Part shown: positions 17,550 through 27,169 of the stretch, one piece after another
Layout: each line of letters starts with the position of its first letter
How positions within the stretch are numbered: position 1 is the first letter of the stretch
Source: Clostridium saccharobutylicum DSM 13864
Lineage (GTDB): Bacteria; Bacillota; Clostridia; Clostridiales; Clostridiaceae
DNA: 64,000 nt
Direction: 5' to 3'
Assembly: GCF_000473995.1 (NCBI RefSeq)
Contig: NC_022571.1
Span: 3,503,416-3,567,415, forward strand
Translations under genes and position numbers: made by a program
Notes under the pieces: generated by a model
Databases searched by the model: none
Told to the model about the DNA's origin: nothing
Seen by the model: only the letters and a program-made list of their open reading frames with translations

Positions 17550-17567
17550 ATATTAATAACAAAAGCA

Positions 17568-17602
17568 GGAGGATATCTAACCTACTGCTTAGCATTTATA
17601 TT
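17568..17602 (-). terminator. hairpin, possible minus-strand terminator
   Basis: AAGCAGGAGG pairs with CCTACTGCTT (one bulge). On the minus strand it is followed by TTTTGTTATTAA. No gene ends here, so it may end read-through or an unannotated transcript. The rest of 17603-17855 is AT-rich with no frame I would support. Confidence 0.45.
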
Positions 17603-17855
17603 ATCGAATCCATTTAACACATCTTTAGCATTTTATAATCAATTTTACATTCTACTCTTTAATTTATATTATATTATACTTTTCTATTCATATTAACCCA
17701 GTATATCATTCCATGTTTAGAATTATATTGATTTAAATTTTTTCACGAGCAAGGAATTCTATGCATTATCATTGAATCTATTATAAATTATATGTTTTTT
17801 TGAATATTCCTAAACAAACTTTGCACTAGATTTATACTTTGAAATGTATTCTGAA

Positions 17856-18053
17856 CTAGAAAGAAGCTGTATTTTTTTCGGAGTGTTGCATTTATAATTA
17901 GGCTGTAGGTATTTATTCAGTAGAAGTTGTTCCATTCCTGCTTGTCCTTAACTTGCTTGAGGAGCATGCATGAATGGGTGCAACTTCTGCTGGTAGAAAT
18001 GCACAGCCTAATTATATAGCAACCGAGAAAAAGAATACAGCTTATTTCGGTAA
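17856..18053. repeat. family A hairpin element (standard orientation)
   Basis: Starts CTAGAAAGAAGCTG and ends CTTATTTCGGTAA. The stems are close to those of the copy at 15977: middle arms ATAATTAGGCTG and CAGCCTAATTAT. The inner arms carry TTCCATTCCTGC and GCATGAATGGGTGCAA, so the apical third differs. It sits between the Cof-type HAD gene end and the HD-GYP promoter region. Confidence 0.85.
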
Positions 18054-18082
18054 CTTATATCATCTCTATAAATATTTTTGCA

Positions 18083-18889
18083 CTATTCTAAAATAAATTT
18101 TTCTATTACATTTGCTATTCCATAATTATCGTTTGATGTAGTTATAAACTGTGCAACTTTCTTAACGTCTTCAGTCGCATTTTCCATCGCAACTCCCAAT
18201 CCAGCATATTTTACCATAGATAAATCATTACCCGCATCTCCACAAGCAATAATTTCTTCTTGTTTTATTCCAAGATGCTCGGCCAATCTTTTTAGTCCAA
18301 GTCCTTTATCTACATTTTTATTAGTAATTTCTAAGAAGAATGGTGAACTCTTAAAAACACTATATTTATCATATATTTCTTTAGGTAACTTCTCTATAGC
18401 TGGATCTAATATATCTTGAGGGTCTATAAACATTACTTTTATTATATCTTCATCATCAGGAATTTCATTAAAATCTTTTATTGTAAGATTAATTCCATTC
18501 ATATCAGCTTCATATTCTGTATATTGGCTAGTTTTAGGTGTTATTAATCCTTCCCTTGCAGAAAATGCATGAATATTAACATTAAGCATTTTAGCAATTT
18601 CATAAGCATATTTTAAATCTGCCCCATTTAAAGAACACTTTGATACAGCTTCTTTAGTTTTAGTATTTTGAACTAATCCACCATTAAAACTAAGTACATA
18701 ATCTTCACCTTTAAATAAATCGAGTTCCTCTAGGTATCTTGTTAATCCATCTAAAGGTCTTCCTGATGCCAATACTACTTTAACGCCTTTTTCCTCAGCA
18801 GCTTTTAAAGCAGCCTTAGTTTTTTCTGATACCTTCTTATCAGTTGTAAGTAATGTTCCATCCATATCTAACGCAATTAGTTTATACAT
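18083..18889 (-). CDS. Cof-type HAD-IIB hydrolase
   Basis: The start is the ATG at 18889 (MYKLIALDMDGTLL), with GGAGGA 6 nt ahead; the longer frame has no such site. The 268-aa protein shows all HAD motifs: DMDGT with nucleophile and acid/base aspartates at 8 and 10, VLASGRPLDGL, the motif III lysine region, and GDAGNDLSMVKYAGLGVAMENA for magnesium binding. The cap is type C2B. Relatives such as YidA dephosphorylate sugar phosphates or flavin and pyridoxal phosphates, and the exact substrate cannot be read from sequence. It is monocistronic. Confidence 0.9.
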   Translation of the reverse strand: MYKLIALDMDGTLLTTDKKVSEKTKAALKAAEEKGVKVVLASGRPLDGLTRYLEELDLFKGEDYVLSFNGGLVQNTKTKEAVSKCSLNGADLKYAYEIAKMLNVNIHAFSAREGLITPKTSQYTEYEADMNGINLTIKDFNEIPDDEDIIKVMFIDPQDILDPAIEKLPKEIYDKYSVFKSSPFFLEITNKNVDKGLGLKRLAEHLGIKQEEIIACGDAGNDLSMVKYAGLGVAMENATEDVKKVAQFITTSNDNYGIANVIEKFILE

Positions 18890-19025
18890 ACTTATCCTCC
18901 ATATCTTATCACATTTCATTGTATAGTAAAAATCTATCTATATTATATTTAATATAGTATACCATAAGCAAATAAATTTTGCAGATAATGTGCCTTTGTA
19001 TTCGACAAAATTTCTGTTTCTTTAA

Positions 19026-19092
19026 ATACATAAAAAAATAACAATTCCCAAATGTTATTATTATTTTTCATCAGGTACGGAAATTAAATATC
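19026..19092. repeat. family B element, left half only
   Basis: AATACATAAAAAAATAACAA then TTCCCAAATGTTATTATTAT and TTTTTCATCAGGTACGGAAA match one arm and part of the interior of longer copies. The opposite arm is missing. It lies 20 bp after the stop of the Gfo/Idh/MocA gene. Confidence 0.55.
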
Positions 19093-19111
19093 TTTACAAT
19101 TACTAAGCACC

Positions 19112-20125
19112 TTAGTTCTTAAACAGCTCTTCTAAATCTGCTGGATAAACCAAACCCATTTGCTTTCTTATTTCCTCCATAACTTTGCTTGTATTTAATG
19201 AATTCTCATAACTGTTTATTTTTGACTCAAATAAATTTGTATTAATCAAATTAACAAATTCTTCAATTTCATACATCATGTTTTCTTCTACCTGCTCTGT
19301 TGAAATCACTTCACTCTTGCCGTCTCTATATTTAATTGTTATGTTAGACATATTATGAATGTTGTCTATAATTATAGACCCATCTTCACCTTGAATTTCT
19401 GATGGTAAATAAGAATTTGCTATTTTAGAATAAATTATTATCCCATCCATATCATCATATTTTAATATAGCAGAACCTTGCCCATCCACCCCTGACTCTA
19501 ACATAAAGTTATTTGCTTTTATCTCTTTAGGCAATCCAAATAAGCATATCATAGGATAAATACAGTAAACACCTATATCCATTGTTGCTCCATTAGATAA
19601 TTCTCTTTTAAATGCATTTAATACAATACCTTCTTTATACTTATCATATCTTGAAGAATATTGACAATAGCTTGCAAAATATCTTCTTATCTTACCTATC
19701 TTATAAAGATTTTCCTTTATTCGTAGAAAATTAGGCATGAGTGTTGTTTTCATACCTTCCATTAAAAGTACATTATTTTTTTTTGCAATATCTATCATTT
19801 CAGCAATCTCTTTAGAATTAGATGCCATTGATTTTTCGCAAAATACGTGTTTTTTATTACTTAAAAATATTTTAGCTTGTTCATAATGAAATGCATTTGG
19901 TGATGCAATATAAACAGCATCTATCAAATCGCTCTTAGCCATTTCTTCTATATTGGTGAAAATATTTTTCACTTCATATTTCAATGCGAATTCTTTTGCA
20001 GTTTCTTCTTTTCTAGAATATATAGCATTTAAATTAAAATCCTTTACCTTTTTAGAAGCCTTTAAGAATTCATCAGTAATTTTACTTGTTCCAATAATTC
20101 CAAATCTAATTTTTTCATTCCTCAA
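19112..20125 (-). CDS. Gfo/Idh/MocA family oxidoreductase
   Basis: Protein of 337 aa. The Rossmann N-terminus is IRFGIIGTSKITDEFLKA, followed by YIASPNAFHYEQAK. The motif usually EKP reads CEKSMASNSKE, as in several sugar-modifying members. The C-terminal half is the GFO/IDH alpha/beta domain with GATMDIGVYCIYPMI. Such enzymes oxidise or reduce sugars or inositol with NAD(P). The specific substrate is unknown here, and no sugar transporter lies beside it. It is a single-gene unit with family B elements at both ends. Confidence 0.85.
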   Translation of the reverse strand: MRNEKIRFGIIGTSKITDEFLKASKKVKDFNLNAIYSRKEETAKEFALKYEVKNIFTNIEEMAKSDLIDAVYIASPNAFHYEQAKIFLSNKKHVFCEKSMASNSKEIAEMIDIAKKNNVLLMEGMKTTLMPNFLRIKENLYKIGKIRRYFASYCQYSSRYDKYKEGIVLNAFKRELSNGATMDIGVYCIYPMICLFGLPKEIKANNFMLESGVDGQGSAILKYDDMDGIIIYSKIANSYLPSEIQGEDGSIIIDNIHNMSNITIKYRDGKSEVISTEQVEENMMYEIEEFVNLINTNLFESKINSYENSLNTSKVMEEIRKQMGLVYPADLEELFKN

Positions 20126-20164
20126 TCTTCTCCACCTCTTTATAAAAAGTAATAATCACTTTTT

Positions 20165-20324
20165 ACGCACATGAAAATAAATAATAAGCCCACAAAGTTG
20201 TCATGTATATTTTTCATCAGACAAGGAAACTAATTTTCCTCATAGTGAGCGTGTGTGAATCGAGCTTCCTCTTATGAAAAATAGGCTAGCAAATGGACTT
20301 GTTATTTTTTTGAATGTACCTTAT
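20165..20324. repeat. family B element, medium-length copy
   Basis: The left arm ACGCACATGAAAATAAATAA with TAAGCCCAC pairs with the right arm GGCTAGCAAATGGACTTGTT then ATTTTTTTGAATGTACCTTA. The interior includes TCAGACAAGGAAACTAATTT and the AGTGAGCGTGTGTGAATCGA segment found in other long copies. Confidence 0.8.
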
Positions 20325-20530
20325 ATTAGTTTACACTGAATTGTTAACATTTTCAATTGTAGACTCTAAAATTGTAACTAATAGTAGTTTTTTTTCATAT
20401 TATGGACTGTAAGGATGTCCCCAAAATAGCAAATCAAAATTCCATCAAATCTTGTTTAAAATAAAACGTAGCTATTATTGATTTTCTATTTTCTTGTATA
20501 TCCTATTCTATAAATTTATGAGGTAATGTT

Positions 20531-21157
20531 ATGCTTGAATCGTTATTATTAGTATCATCTTTATGTATAGATTCATTTGTTGCAAGCGTTGCATATGGAG
20601 CATCTAAAATTCATATTCCTCCACCTTGTGCTATAATAATAAATTTAGTATGTACGTCTACTTTAGCTTGTTCTTTATTACTTGGATCAATCGTTAAAAG
20701 TTTTCTTCCTGGAAATATTCCTATGACTTTAGGTTTTCTACTTTTAATGGCACTTGGTATATATCGTTTGTTTGAATTCATATTTAAATCATATATTTCA
20801 AAAAAATGCAAGGCTGATATACCTTTGACTTTTAAAATATTTGATTTTGAATTCGTATTACAAGTTTATGCAGATGAAACAAAGGCTGACTTCGACAAAT
20901 CTAAATCCTTAAGCCCTAAAGAATCATTTTATTTAGCTACTGCACTATCTTTAGATAGTCTTGCTGTTGGTTTTGGTTCTAGCTTATGTAGTATTAACTA
21001 TACCCAAGTTCTAGTATTGTGCTTTATAGTCGGACTTATCGCAGTAACTTTTGGAGTATTTCTAGGTCATAAATTTGCTGAAAAATTACATTTTGAATTA
21101 TCATGGTTGTCTGGTGTATTACTTATAATATTAGCTATAATACGATTTATGAAATAA
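20531..21157 (+). CDS. ytaF: sporulation membrane protein YtaF
   Basis: Protein of 208 aa with about six membrane helices, two sets of three. It begins MLESLLLVSSLCIDSFVASVAYGASKI, and the second half has FYLATALSLDSLAVGFGSSL, the repeated Asp-Ser/Ala motif of the MntP/YtaF family. A soluble insert (about 95-140) separates the halves, as is usual in YtaF. YtaF is linked to sporulation in Firmicutes, and the related MntP exports manganese. Transport activity here is inferred only. Ribosome-binding site GAGGTAATG. It is convergent with the unknown paralogue pair over a degenerate family A element. Confidence 0.9.
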   Translation: MLESLLLVSSLCIDSFVASVAYGASKIHIPPPCAIIINLVCTSTLACSLLLGSIVKSFLPGNIPMTLGFLLLMALGIYRLFEFIFKSYISKKCKADIPLTFKIFDFEFVLQVYADETKADFDKSKSLSPKESFYLATALSLDSLAVGFGSSLCSINYTQVLVLCFIVGLIAVTFGVFLGHKFAEKLHFELSWLSGVLLIILAIIRFMK

Positions 21158-21205
21158 AATCTATTATTTTATTGTGGATAAATAAATTTAAACTTATATA
21201 ATGAA

Positions 21206-21400
21206 TAACAAAAAAGGGTACTCTTTTACTCAGTTACTGTATAATATAACTGTGATTTATTAACATTAAAAGTCATACTAATTCCTGCCTTTCTTTAAAT
21301 AATTTAAAGACAAACAGAAATCAGATAACTTTTACTGAAAAAATAATCATAACTACATTTAGTAACACTTATGAAAAGAGTGCCCATTAATTTTATAGTA
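21206..21400. repeat. family A hairpin element, degenerate copy
   Basis: The outer arms AAGGGTACTCTTTTACTCA and ATGAAAAGAGTGCCC still pair over 10-12 bp. Internal remnants such as AGTTACTGTATAATATAACT and AGATAACTTTTACTGAAAAA match the copy at 30186. It lies between convergent ytaF and the 21445 gene. Confidence 0.65.
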
Positions 21401-21444
21401 TAGTACATAATATATTGATTCAAAAATTTACTTACTAATATAAT

Positions 21445-21954
21445 TTAAAAATCAAATCTTTTGGCTTGTTTATCTAATTCATCTAAATCTTCCTCTAAAA
21501 ATTTATAAAAAGTTTCTTGATTTACCTTAAATGAAAACTCGTAAGAAGTTAAAAATTCCATATACTTAACTAATATATAGCCTATTTCCTCATCTGCAAC
21601 ATTATAAATATTCTTAAATATATCTATAATTGTTCCATCTTTAAACTCCTTAAATCTACTATCTGCTTCTTTCTTTATAGCTAGTAACTTATTTCCTCCA
21701 AATAACTCTACCTGCTCTTTTAATGACGAATAACCATTTTCTAACATTTTCATATACTCATCTATGATAGCTTCTTTAGAATTACCAATATTTTTTCTAG
21801 CCATTATATCTTTTAAAATCTCATAAGCTTTATCTTCAGATATTAAGAACGCTTCCTTTAATACATCTGTATTTCTAAAAAACTTTTTGTCCTTAACATT
21901 ATACTTAGCACGTTTTTCTATATACTTAAATAATTCCTGATTGTCATATGCCAT
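21445..21954 (-). CDS. unknown protein, tandem paralogue 1
   Basis: I do not recognise this 169-aa helical protein. It aligns end to end with the gene just upstream (21999-22514) at roughly half identity. Shared motifs are an N-terminal YIEKRAKYNV, a DKAYEILKDIMARKNIGNS segment resembling a small winged-helix recognition region, VELFGGNKL, and a C-terminal FYKFLEEDLDELDKQ. There is no signal peptide or membrane segment. It is probably co-transcribed with its paralogue (44-bp gap) and with cobQ further upstream. The cobQ link may be incidental, as nothing in either protein suggests corrinoid chemistry. Confidence 0.6.
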   Translation of the reverse strand: MAYDNQELFKYIEKRAKYNVKDKKFFRNTDVLKEAFLISEDKAYEILKDIMARKNIGNSKEAIIDEYMKMLENGYSSLKEQVELFGGNKLLAIKKEADSRFKEFKDGTIIDIFKNIYNVADEEIGYILVKYMEFLTSYEFSFKVNQETFYKFLEEDLDELDKQAKRFDF

Positions 21955-21998
21955 CTTTAAGTATCCCCCTCGTTAACTTTTTAAATATATATTTTTCA

Positions 21999-22514
21999 TT
22001 ACAAATCAAGAAATCTTTGAAATTGTTTATCCAATTCTTCTAAATCTGACTCTAAAAATTTATGAAAAGAATCTTTATCTAATCTAAAAACAAATGATGG
22101 TGATTTTAAGAAATTTAAATATTTCTCTACTAACATCAAAATATCCTCTTCTGAAACATTATAAACATATTTAAGAACTTCAAAAAATGTACCACCATTA
22201 TATTTTTTAATTCTATTTTCTGCTGTAGATATTACACGAGATAACTTATCTCCGCCAAAGACCTCTACTTGTTCTTGTATTGAAGAAAATCCATTTCTCA
22301 GCATAGTTATATACTCATTTATTATTGCATTTTGAGAATTGCCTATATCTTTTTTAGCCAATATGTTTTTTAAAACTTCATATGCTCTATCTTTAGGCAT
22401 ATAAAATGCTTCCTCTAACAAATCTGTTATTGTAAAAAAACTTTTTCCTTCAATATTCTTTTTGGCACGTTCTTTTATATAATTTAATAATCTTTCTTCT
22501 GTTTCTGCTATCAT
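21999..22514 (-). CDS. unknown protein, tandem paralogue 2
   Basis: Protein of 171 aa, paralogous to the gene at 21445-21954 over the whole length: YIKERAKKNIEGKSFF, DRAYEVLKNILAKKDIGNS, VEVFGGDKL and FHKFLESDLEELDKQ. It is probably all-helical and cytoplasmic. It starts 14 bp after the cobQ stop codon, so transcription likely continues from cobQ. The two copies have diverged enough to suggest an old duplication with both kept under selection, because neither shows frameshifts or stops. Function unknown. Confidence 0.6.
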   Translation of the reverse strand: MIAETEERLLNYIKERAKKNIEGKSFFTITDLLEEAFYMPKDRAYEVLKNILAKKDIGNSQNAIINEYITMLRNGFSSIQEQVEVFGGDKLSRVISTAENRIKKYNGGTFFEVLKYVYNVSEEDILMLVEKYLNFLKSPSFVFRLDKDSFHKFLESDLEELDKQFQRFLDL

Positions 22515-22528
22515 TTATATACTCCCAA

Positions 22529-24028
22529 TTAAATATCAATCATATTTCTTAATACATCAATTTGTATATTTTCTTCAAAAACTTTTGCTAACCTGTCATA
22601 CTCATTATCTTTATACTCATTTACTTTTACTATGATATCTTCTTCTGACACCATAATATTATTTTTTTCCTTAAGAGATTTTACAAATGAATTTATAAAT
22701 TCTTCTGAATCAAAGATACCATGTAAGTATGTCCCTGCCACAATTTTATTGCTATCACATACACCTATGATTGAGCCTTCTGAATCTTTAATAAAAGGAA
22801 TTGCTTTTTTACCTATTTTACTTATACCATTATGAATCTCATAACCGCAGAGTATGCTTCCTTCTATCCTATTTACATGCGTCAAATTACATAATACTTC
22901 TGCTTTTGTTTGCTTAGTAATTTTATTTTCATTAAATCTTGTTTTTATATCTAAGAATCCAAAACCTTCTTCTTGTGAAATTTCCCCTTCTACCCCTAAC
23001 TTATCAAGGACAAAAGTTCCGAGCATTTGATATCCTCCACATATTCCAAATATAGGTATTCCATTTTCTTTTGCTTCTTTTATCTTATAAAATAATTTAT
23101 TCTCCTTTAAAACCCTTAAATCCTCTATTGTATTTTTAGTACCAGGAATTATTATTAAATTAGGATTTTTTAATTCTTTAGGATCTTTTACATATCTAAC
23201 TGTAACTCCACTTATTCTTTCTAGCATAGAAAAATCAGTAAAATTTGACATATGTGAAAGTCTGATAACTACAATATCTAAAGTTCCTTCTTGTTCTTCA
23301 TTTTTAATTCTCTCAGTTACACTATCCTCATCTTCAATATCAAATTTTTCATATGGCATAACTCCAAGAACAGGAAGTTTTATAATTTCTTCTAATTGTT
23401 TCACTCCAGATTTAAATAAATCCTTATTTCCTCTAAATTTATTTATTATTACACCTTTTACTCTAGCTCTTTCATCTTCTGTTAATAATTGCAGTGTTCC
23501 AACAATGGATGCGAACACGCCTCCTCTATCAATATCTGAAACTAAAATCACAGGAGCATCTGCCATCTCAGCCATAGCCATATTAGCTATGTCACTATTC
23601 CTTAAATTGATTTCTGCACAACTTCCAGAACCCTCTAGAACAATAATATCATGATTCTCACTTAATTTATTATAAGATTCTTTAACATAATACTTTAACT
23701 TTTCATTTAATTCTTTATACTTATAAGGTTCAATATTACAATAAACCTTTCCATTAACAATTACTTGTGTATGGCCACCACTTGGCTTTAATAAAATAGG
23801 ATTCATAAGTGCATTTGGTTCAAGATTACAAGCTTCTGCCTGAACTACCTGCGCTCTTCCCATTTCCAAACCTTCTTTTGTAACATATGAATTTAATGAA
23901 ATATTCAAAGCTTTAAAAGGAGCTACATTTAAGCCCTTATTTCTTAAGAATCTGCATAGCGCTGTTGCCAAAGTACTTTTTCCAACAGAAGATGCTGTAC
24001 CTAAAAACATGATACTTTTCTTATTCAT
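22529..24028 (-). CDS. cobQ: cobyric acid synthase (CobQ/CbiP)
   Basis: Protein of 499 aa, full length. It amidates four carboxyl groups of adenosylcobyrinic acid a,c-diamide using glutamine and ATP. The N-terminal dethiobiotin-synthetase-like domain has [17 protein letters not shown] (P-loop), [16 protein letters not shown] and [11 protein letters not shown]. The C-terminal glutamine amidotransferase domain has the nucleophile cysteine in [11 protein letters not shown] and the His in [10 protein letters not shown]. It lies at the downstream end of the cobalamin region, with a repeat-filled gap of about 220 bp to the PP-loop gene. That gap may carry its own promoter. Confidence 0.95.
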   Translation of the reverse strand: MNKKSIMFLGTASSVGKSTLATALCRFLRNKGLNVAPFKALNISLNSYVTKEGLEMGRAQVVQAEACNLEPNALMNPILLKPSGGHTQVIVNGKVYCNIEPYKYKELNEKLKYYVKESYNKLSENHDIIVLEGSGSCAEINLRNSDIANMAMAEMADAPVILVSDIDRGGVFASIVGTLQLLTEDERARVKGVIINKFRGNKDLFKSGVKQLEEIIKLPVLGVMPYEKFDIEDEDSVTERIKNEEQEGTLDIVVIRLSHMSNFTDFSMLERISGVTVRYVKDPKELKNPNLIIIPGTKNTIEDLRVLKENKLFYKIKEAKENGIPIFGICGGYQMLGTFVLDKLGVEGEISQEEGFGFLDIKTRFNENKITKQTKAEVLCNLTHVNRIEGSILCGYEIHNGISKIGKKAIPFIKDSEGSIIGVCDSNKIVAGTYLHGIFDSEEFINSFVKSLKEKNNIMVSEEDIIVKVNEYKDNEYDRLAKVFEENIQIDVLRNMIDI

Positions 24029-24072
24029 AATTTATCCCTCTCAATGTTGAATTACAAATTTATTGTTTAACC

Positions 24073-24252
24073 ATATGAAATAAAATAATAAGTCAAAAAT
24101 TTCATGCATATCTTGTGTTAGGCAAGGAGTTATGTTTATCATATAACTTATCTATTACGTGAGCCTGAATTAACACTGTTCAATATAGACTATAACATTG
24201 ACTTACTATTTTTTAAGGCACATTAAAATAAATAACAAGTCCAATGTGCCTA
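24073..24252. repeat. family B elements, one full and one solo end
   Basis: A full copy runs from ATATGAAATAAAATAATAAG to TTGACTTACTATTTTTTAAG, with TTAGGCAAGGAGTTATGTTT inside. It is followed directly by a solo arm AAGGCACATTAAAATAAATA then ACAAGTCCAATGTGCCTA. The last bases form the TAG stop codon of the PP-loop gene (24250-24912). Confidence 0.75.
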
Positions 24253-24912
24253 ACATGATTCATTGCTGATTGTTAAATATCCGTATTGTCCTATTATTTC
24301 TTTGCCTAATACTTCAAATTCTACTTTTTCTTTGAATATTGGGCCATCAAATACAAGTGTATGATATTCTCCATTTTCACCACTTGGATCTGCACCATTT
24401 TCTTTTATTTTGTTAACAACATCTTTAGTTAATTCTCTTCCAATAAATTCTTCATTTAGTTCTTTTAAATTAACTTTTTTAATTATGGCTTTAAAACCAT
24501 AATCTAAAAATTCATTAGTTAAACTTTCTCTATCTTGTTGCCACAGAGGAAATACTCCTTCAAGACCTGCTTTAGCGCATCTATCTAATCCCCACTTCTT
24601 ATGATGTTCAATATCAATGTCACCAAATACGCAAATTTCAGCCCCTTTATCCTTTGCAAATGTTAATGCTTTTTCAAATTCTTCTTCATATATATTTCCC
24701 TTTGTACAATTCACCTCAATCAATGAAATATTTAATGATTTAGAAATTGCTCCTATAACTCTTTTGGGTATTTTATGAAAACAAGAATCTCCATCATTAT
24801 CAAATGTACTTACTAATCCAATAATTTCATAATTTTGTTTTAACATTCTATAAAGTGATAAAGTGCTATCTTTTCCTCCGCTAAAAGAAACTACAATTTT
24901 TTGCTTTTTCAT
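24250..24912 (-). CDS. Dph6-related PP-loop ATP pyrophosphatase
   Basis: Protein of 220 aa with the N-type ATP pyrophosphatase motif VSFSGGKDSTLSLYRM at the start, and EICVFGDIDIEHHKKW and SGENGEYHTLVFDGPIF as in the MJ0570/Dph6-like family. Eukaryotic Dph6 amidates diphthine, but bacteria lack diphthamide, so the bacterial substrate is something else. It sits between cobQ and cobD in a run of cobalamin genes, which suggests an amide or nucleotide-activation step in corrinoid metabolism or salvage. That is inference. The stop codon lies inside a family B repeat arm. It starts 56 bp after cobD and is probably in one transcript with it. Confidence 0.8.
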   Translation of the reverse strand: MKKQKIVVSFSGGKDSTLSLYRMLKQNYEIIGLVSTFDNDGDSCFHKIPKRVIGAISKSLNISLIEVNCTKGNIYEEEFEKALTFAKDKGAEICVFGDIDIEHHKKWGLDRCAKAGLEGVFPLWQQDRESLTNEFLDYGFKAIIKKVNLKELNEEFIGRELTKDVVNKIKENGADPSGENGEYHTLVFDGPIFKEKVEFEVLGKEIIGQYGYLTISNESC

Positions 24913-24968
24913 ATCTCTTACCTCTACTATAATACAAATTTTTATTAAAAGTAACCCTTTATTTTTTA

Positions 24969-26039
24969 TTATTTTTGTAAATTCTTCTTAATATATTTTA
25001 TTAATTTGGCATTTTCATCACGACTTCTTATTGCTATTCGATAATAATTTTCATTTAAGCCTTCATAATTACTGCAACTTCTAATTAATATATTATTTTG
25101 CAAAAGATTTTGTTTCAAATCCACTTTATCTTTTGTTCTTAATAGAATAAAATTTGCACTTGGTTTATAAACTTTGATTTGCTTTATTTTCTTTAATTCA
25201 TTATATACATATTGCTTTTCATTTCTAATAAATTCTAGCGTTGTTTTTATATAATTTTCGTCTTTAAGAGATTCTTTTGTAGCTATTTCTGCAAAAATAT
25301 TTATATTCCAAGCTGGTATTATTTTATTAATCTTTTCCAGAAATGTTTCATCACTACATATTCCATATCCAATTCTTATACCTGGCAATGCAAAAAACTT
25401 AGTCAATGATTTTATTATAATTAAATTTTTATAATCTTTTACATACTCCATCATTGATAAATCTTCTTCTATGAAATCTAAAAATGATTCATCTATAAGT
25501 AACATTACATCATTTGATTTTGATTTAATTAAAATCTTTTCTAATATTTCTTTAGATGTAACCACCCCTGTTGGATTATTAGGATTGCATATGCATATTA
25601 AATTTAAGTCTTCATTTATGTAATTTAAAATATCTTCTTGTATCTCAAAGTTTTTCTCTTCTTTAAGAACATATGAAGTTATACTTCCAGATACAGACGT
25701 TATTGCTTCTTCATATTCTGAAAAAGTAGGTGCCAAAATCAATGAATTCTTTGGATTAATTCCTCTAACTATATTAAATAGAACTTCTGCTGCTCCATTT
25801 CCTAATATTATATTATCTTTATTTATATTCTCGAAATCTGCTATTGCATTTTTAAGTTCAAAATAAGTTATATCTGGATACTTTTCTATTTGCTGCAAAC
25901 CTTCTATAATTGCTGATTTTACACTAACTGGCATACCTAATGGATTTATATTAGCAGAAAAATCAATTATATTATTATAATCAATTCCATTTTGCCTGCT
26001 TATCTCTTTAATATTTCCACCATGTCCGAAACTTGCCAT
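24969..26039 (-). CDS. cobD: L-threonine-O-3-phosphate decarboxylase CobD
   Basis: Protein of 356 aa, a fold-type I PLP enzyme of the histidinol-phosphate aminotransferase group. It begins ASFGHGGNIKEISRQ and IDFSANINPLGMP, both typical of CobD. The PLP lysine lies in IIKSLTKFFALPGIRIGYG, with NPNNPTG and a C-terminal arginine in YRIAIRSRDEN. It makes (R)-1-amino-2-propanol phosphate, the aminopropanol arm joined by CbiB, whose gene is 62 bp upstream. CobD and CbiB adjacent in that order is common. Confidence 0.93.
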   Translation of the reverse strand: MASFGHGGNIKEISRQNGIDYNNIIDFSANINPLGMPVSVKSAIIEGLQQIEKYPDITYFELKNAIADFENINKDNIILGNGAAEVLFNIVRGINPKNSLILAPTFSEYEEAITSVSGSITSYVLKEEKNFEIQEDILNYINEDLNLICICNPNNPTGVVTSKEILEKILIKSKSNDVMLLIDESFLDFIEEDLSMMEYVKDYKNLIIIKSLTKFFALPGIRIGYGICSDETFLEKINKIIPAWNINIFAEIATKESLKDENYIKTTLEFIRNEKQYVYNELKKIKQIKVYKPSANFILLRTKDKVDLKQNLLQNNILIRSCSNYEGLNENYYRIAIRSRDENAKLIKYIKKNLQK

Positions 26040-26101
26040 AGCACTCCCCCCTTTTACTATTTTTAAAAATCAGGCTACTTCTATTATTTTTTAATTATGC
26101 C

Positions 26102-27055
26102 TTAAATATATCTAATTATTATAAATCTCATAGCTAATGCTAATAAATATCCCAAAAATGAAGATAAATAAAGTACTTTAGCTGTCCTATCTACGTCTTC
26201 AATTTCAATTTCTTTAATCTTTTCTCCAATTGTTGGCTTTTTTACAAGCTTCCCAAAATAATAGTTATCGCCTCCAAGCTGCAAATCTAATGCTCCTGCC
26301 ATTGCTGCTTCTGGATGAGCACTATTTGGACTTGTGTGATTATATCTATCTCGTTTATAAATTTTAAAGCTATTACCATAATCATATCTTAAAATAAAAG
26401 ATGAAATAATTATCAATATTCCTGTTATTCTTGCTGGAATATAATTAAATACATCATCTAACTTTGCTGGAAAATATCCAAATTCCATATATTTATCATT
26501 TTTATAACCAAACATAGAATCTTGAGTATTAACCGCCTTATAAGCAAATGATAATGGTGCTCCAAATATTCCTGCATAAAATAATGGTGCTATAACTCCA
26601 TCTGCCATATTTTCTGCTATTGTTTCAATAACTGCTCTTATTATTCCTTCTTTATCTAAACTTGTAGTATCGCGTCCTACAATATATGATAATTGCTTTC
26701 TTGCATTTTCAATATCATTTTTCACTAAAAATCGTATTACTTTATATCCTTCTACAACTAGTCCTTTGGATGATATACAAAAATATATTAAAATACCTTC
26801 TACTATCATTCCAAGTTGCGCGTTTAACTTTTTAGCTGTATATACAATTCCAAGCGTTATTGAAAACGTTATTCCAACTGTAAGTATCCATACTATTAAT
26901 CCAGCAAACCTTAGCGAATTCTTTAAAACTATTCTAAAAAACTTTTCTAATCTATTTGCAATCAATCCTATTCCCCTTATAGGGTGATATGGATTATTGG
27001 GATCTCCTATTATTAAATCTAAAATAAATCCTATTGTTAATTCCATGTTATTCAC
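26102..27055 (-). CDS. cbiB: adenosylcobinamide-phosphate synthase CbiB
   Basis: Protein of 317 aa, an integral membrane protein with about five hydrophobic segments. Family hallmarks: LTIGFILDLIIGDPNNPYHPIRGIG near the N-terminus, VIETIAENMADGVIAPLFY, FAYKAVNTQDSMFGYKNDKY, and HTSPNSAHPEAAMAGALDLQLGG. It attaches aminopropanol phosphate to adenosylcobyric acid at the membrane. The first codon is a GTG, three codons before an ATG (MELTIG), and either could be used. It is followed by cobD. CobC lies 114 bp upstream. Confidence 0.95.
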   Translation of the reverse strand: MNNMELTIGFILDLIIGDPNNPYHPIRGIGLIANRLEKFFRIVLKNSLRFAGLIVWILTVGITFSITLGIVYTAKKLNAQLGMIVEGILIYFCISSKGLVVEGYKVIRFLVKNDIENARKQLSYIVGRDTTSLDKEGIIRAVIETIAENMADGVIAPLFYAGIFGAPLSFAYKAVNTQDSMFGYKNDKYMEFGYFPAKLDDVFNYIPARITGILIIISSFILRYDYGNSFKIYKRDRYNHTSPNSAHPEAAMAGALDLQLGGDNYYFGKLVKKPTIGEKIKEIEIEDVDRTAKVLYLSSFLGYLLALAMRFIIIRYI

Positions 27056-27169
27056 TTATCAATTCGTAATTAAAATAACTCAATCTAATTATACTAAAAT
27101 AGCTTTGTTAGACTTTCTTATGTGTACATAAACCACTTAAGTTTTTCATTTTCACCTTATATAAAACTT

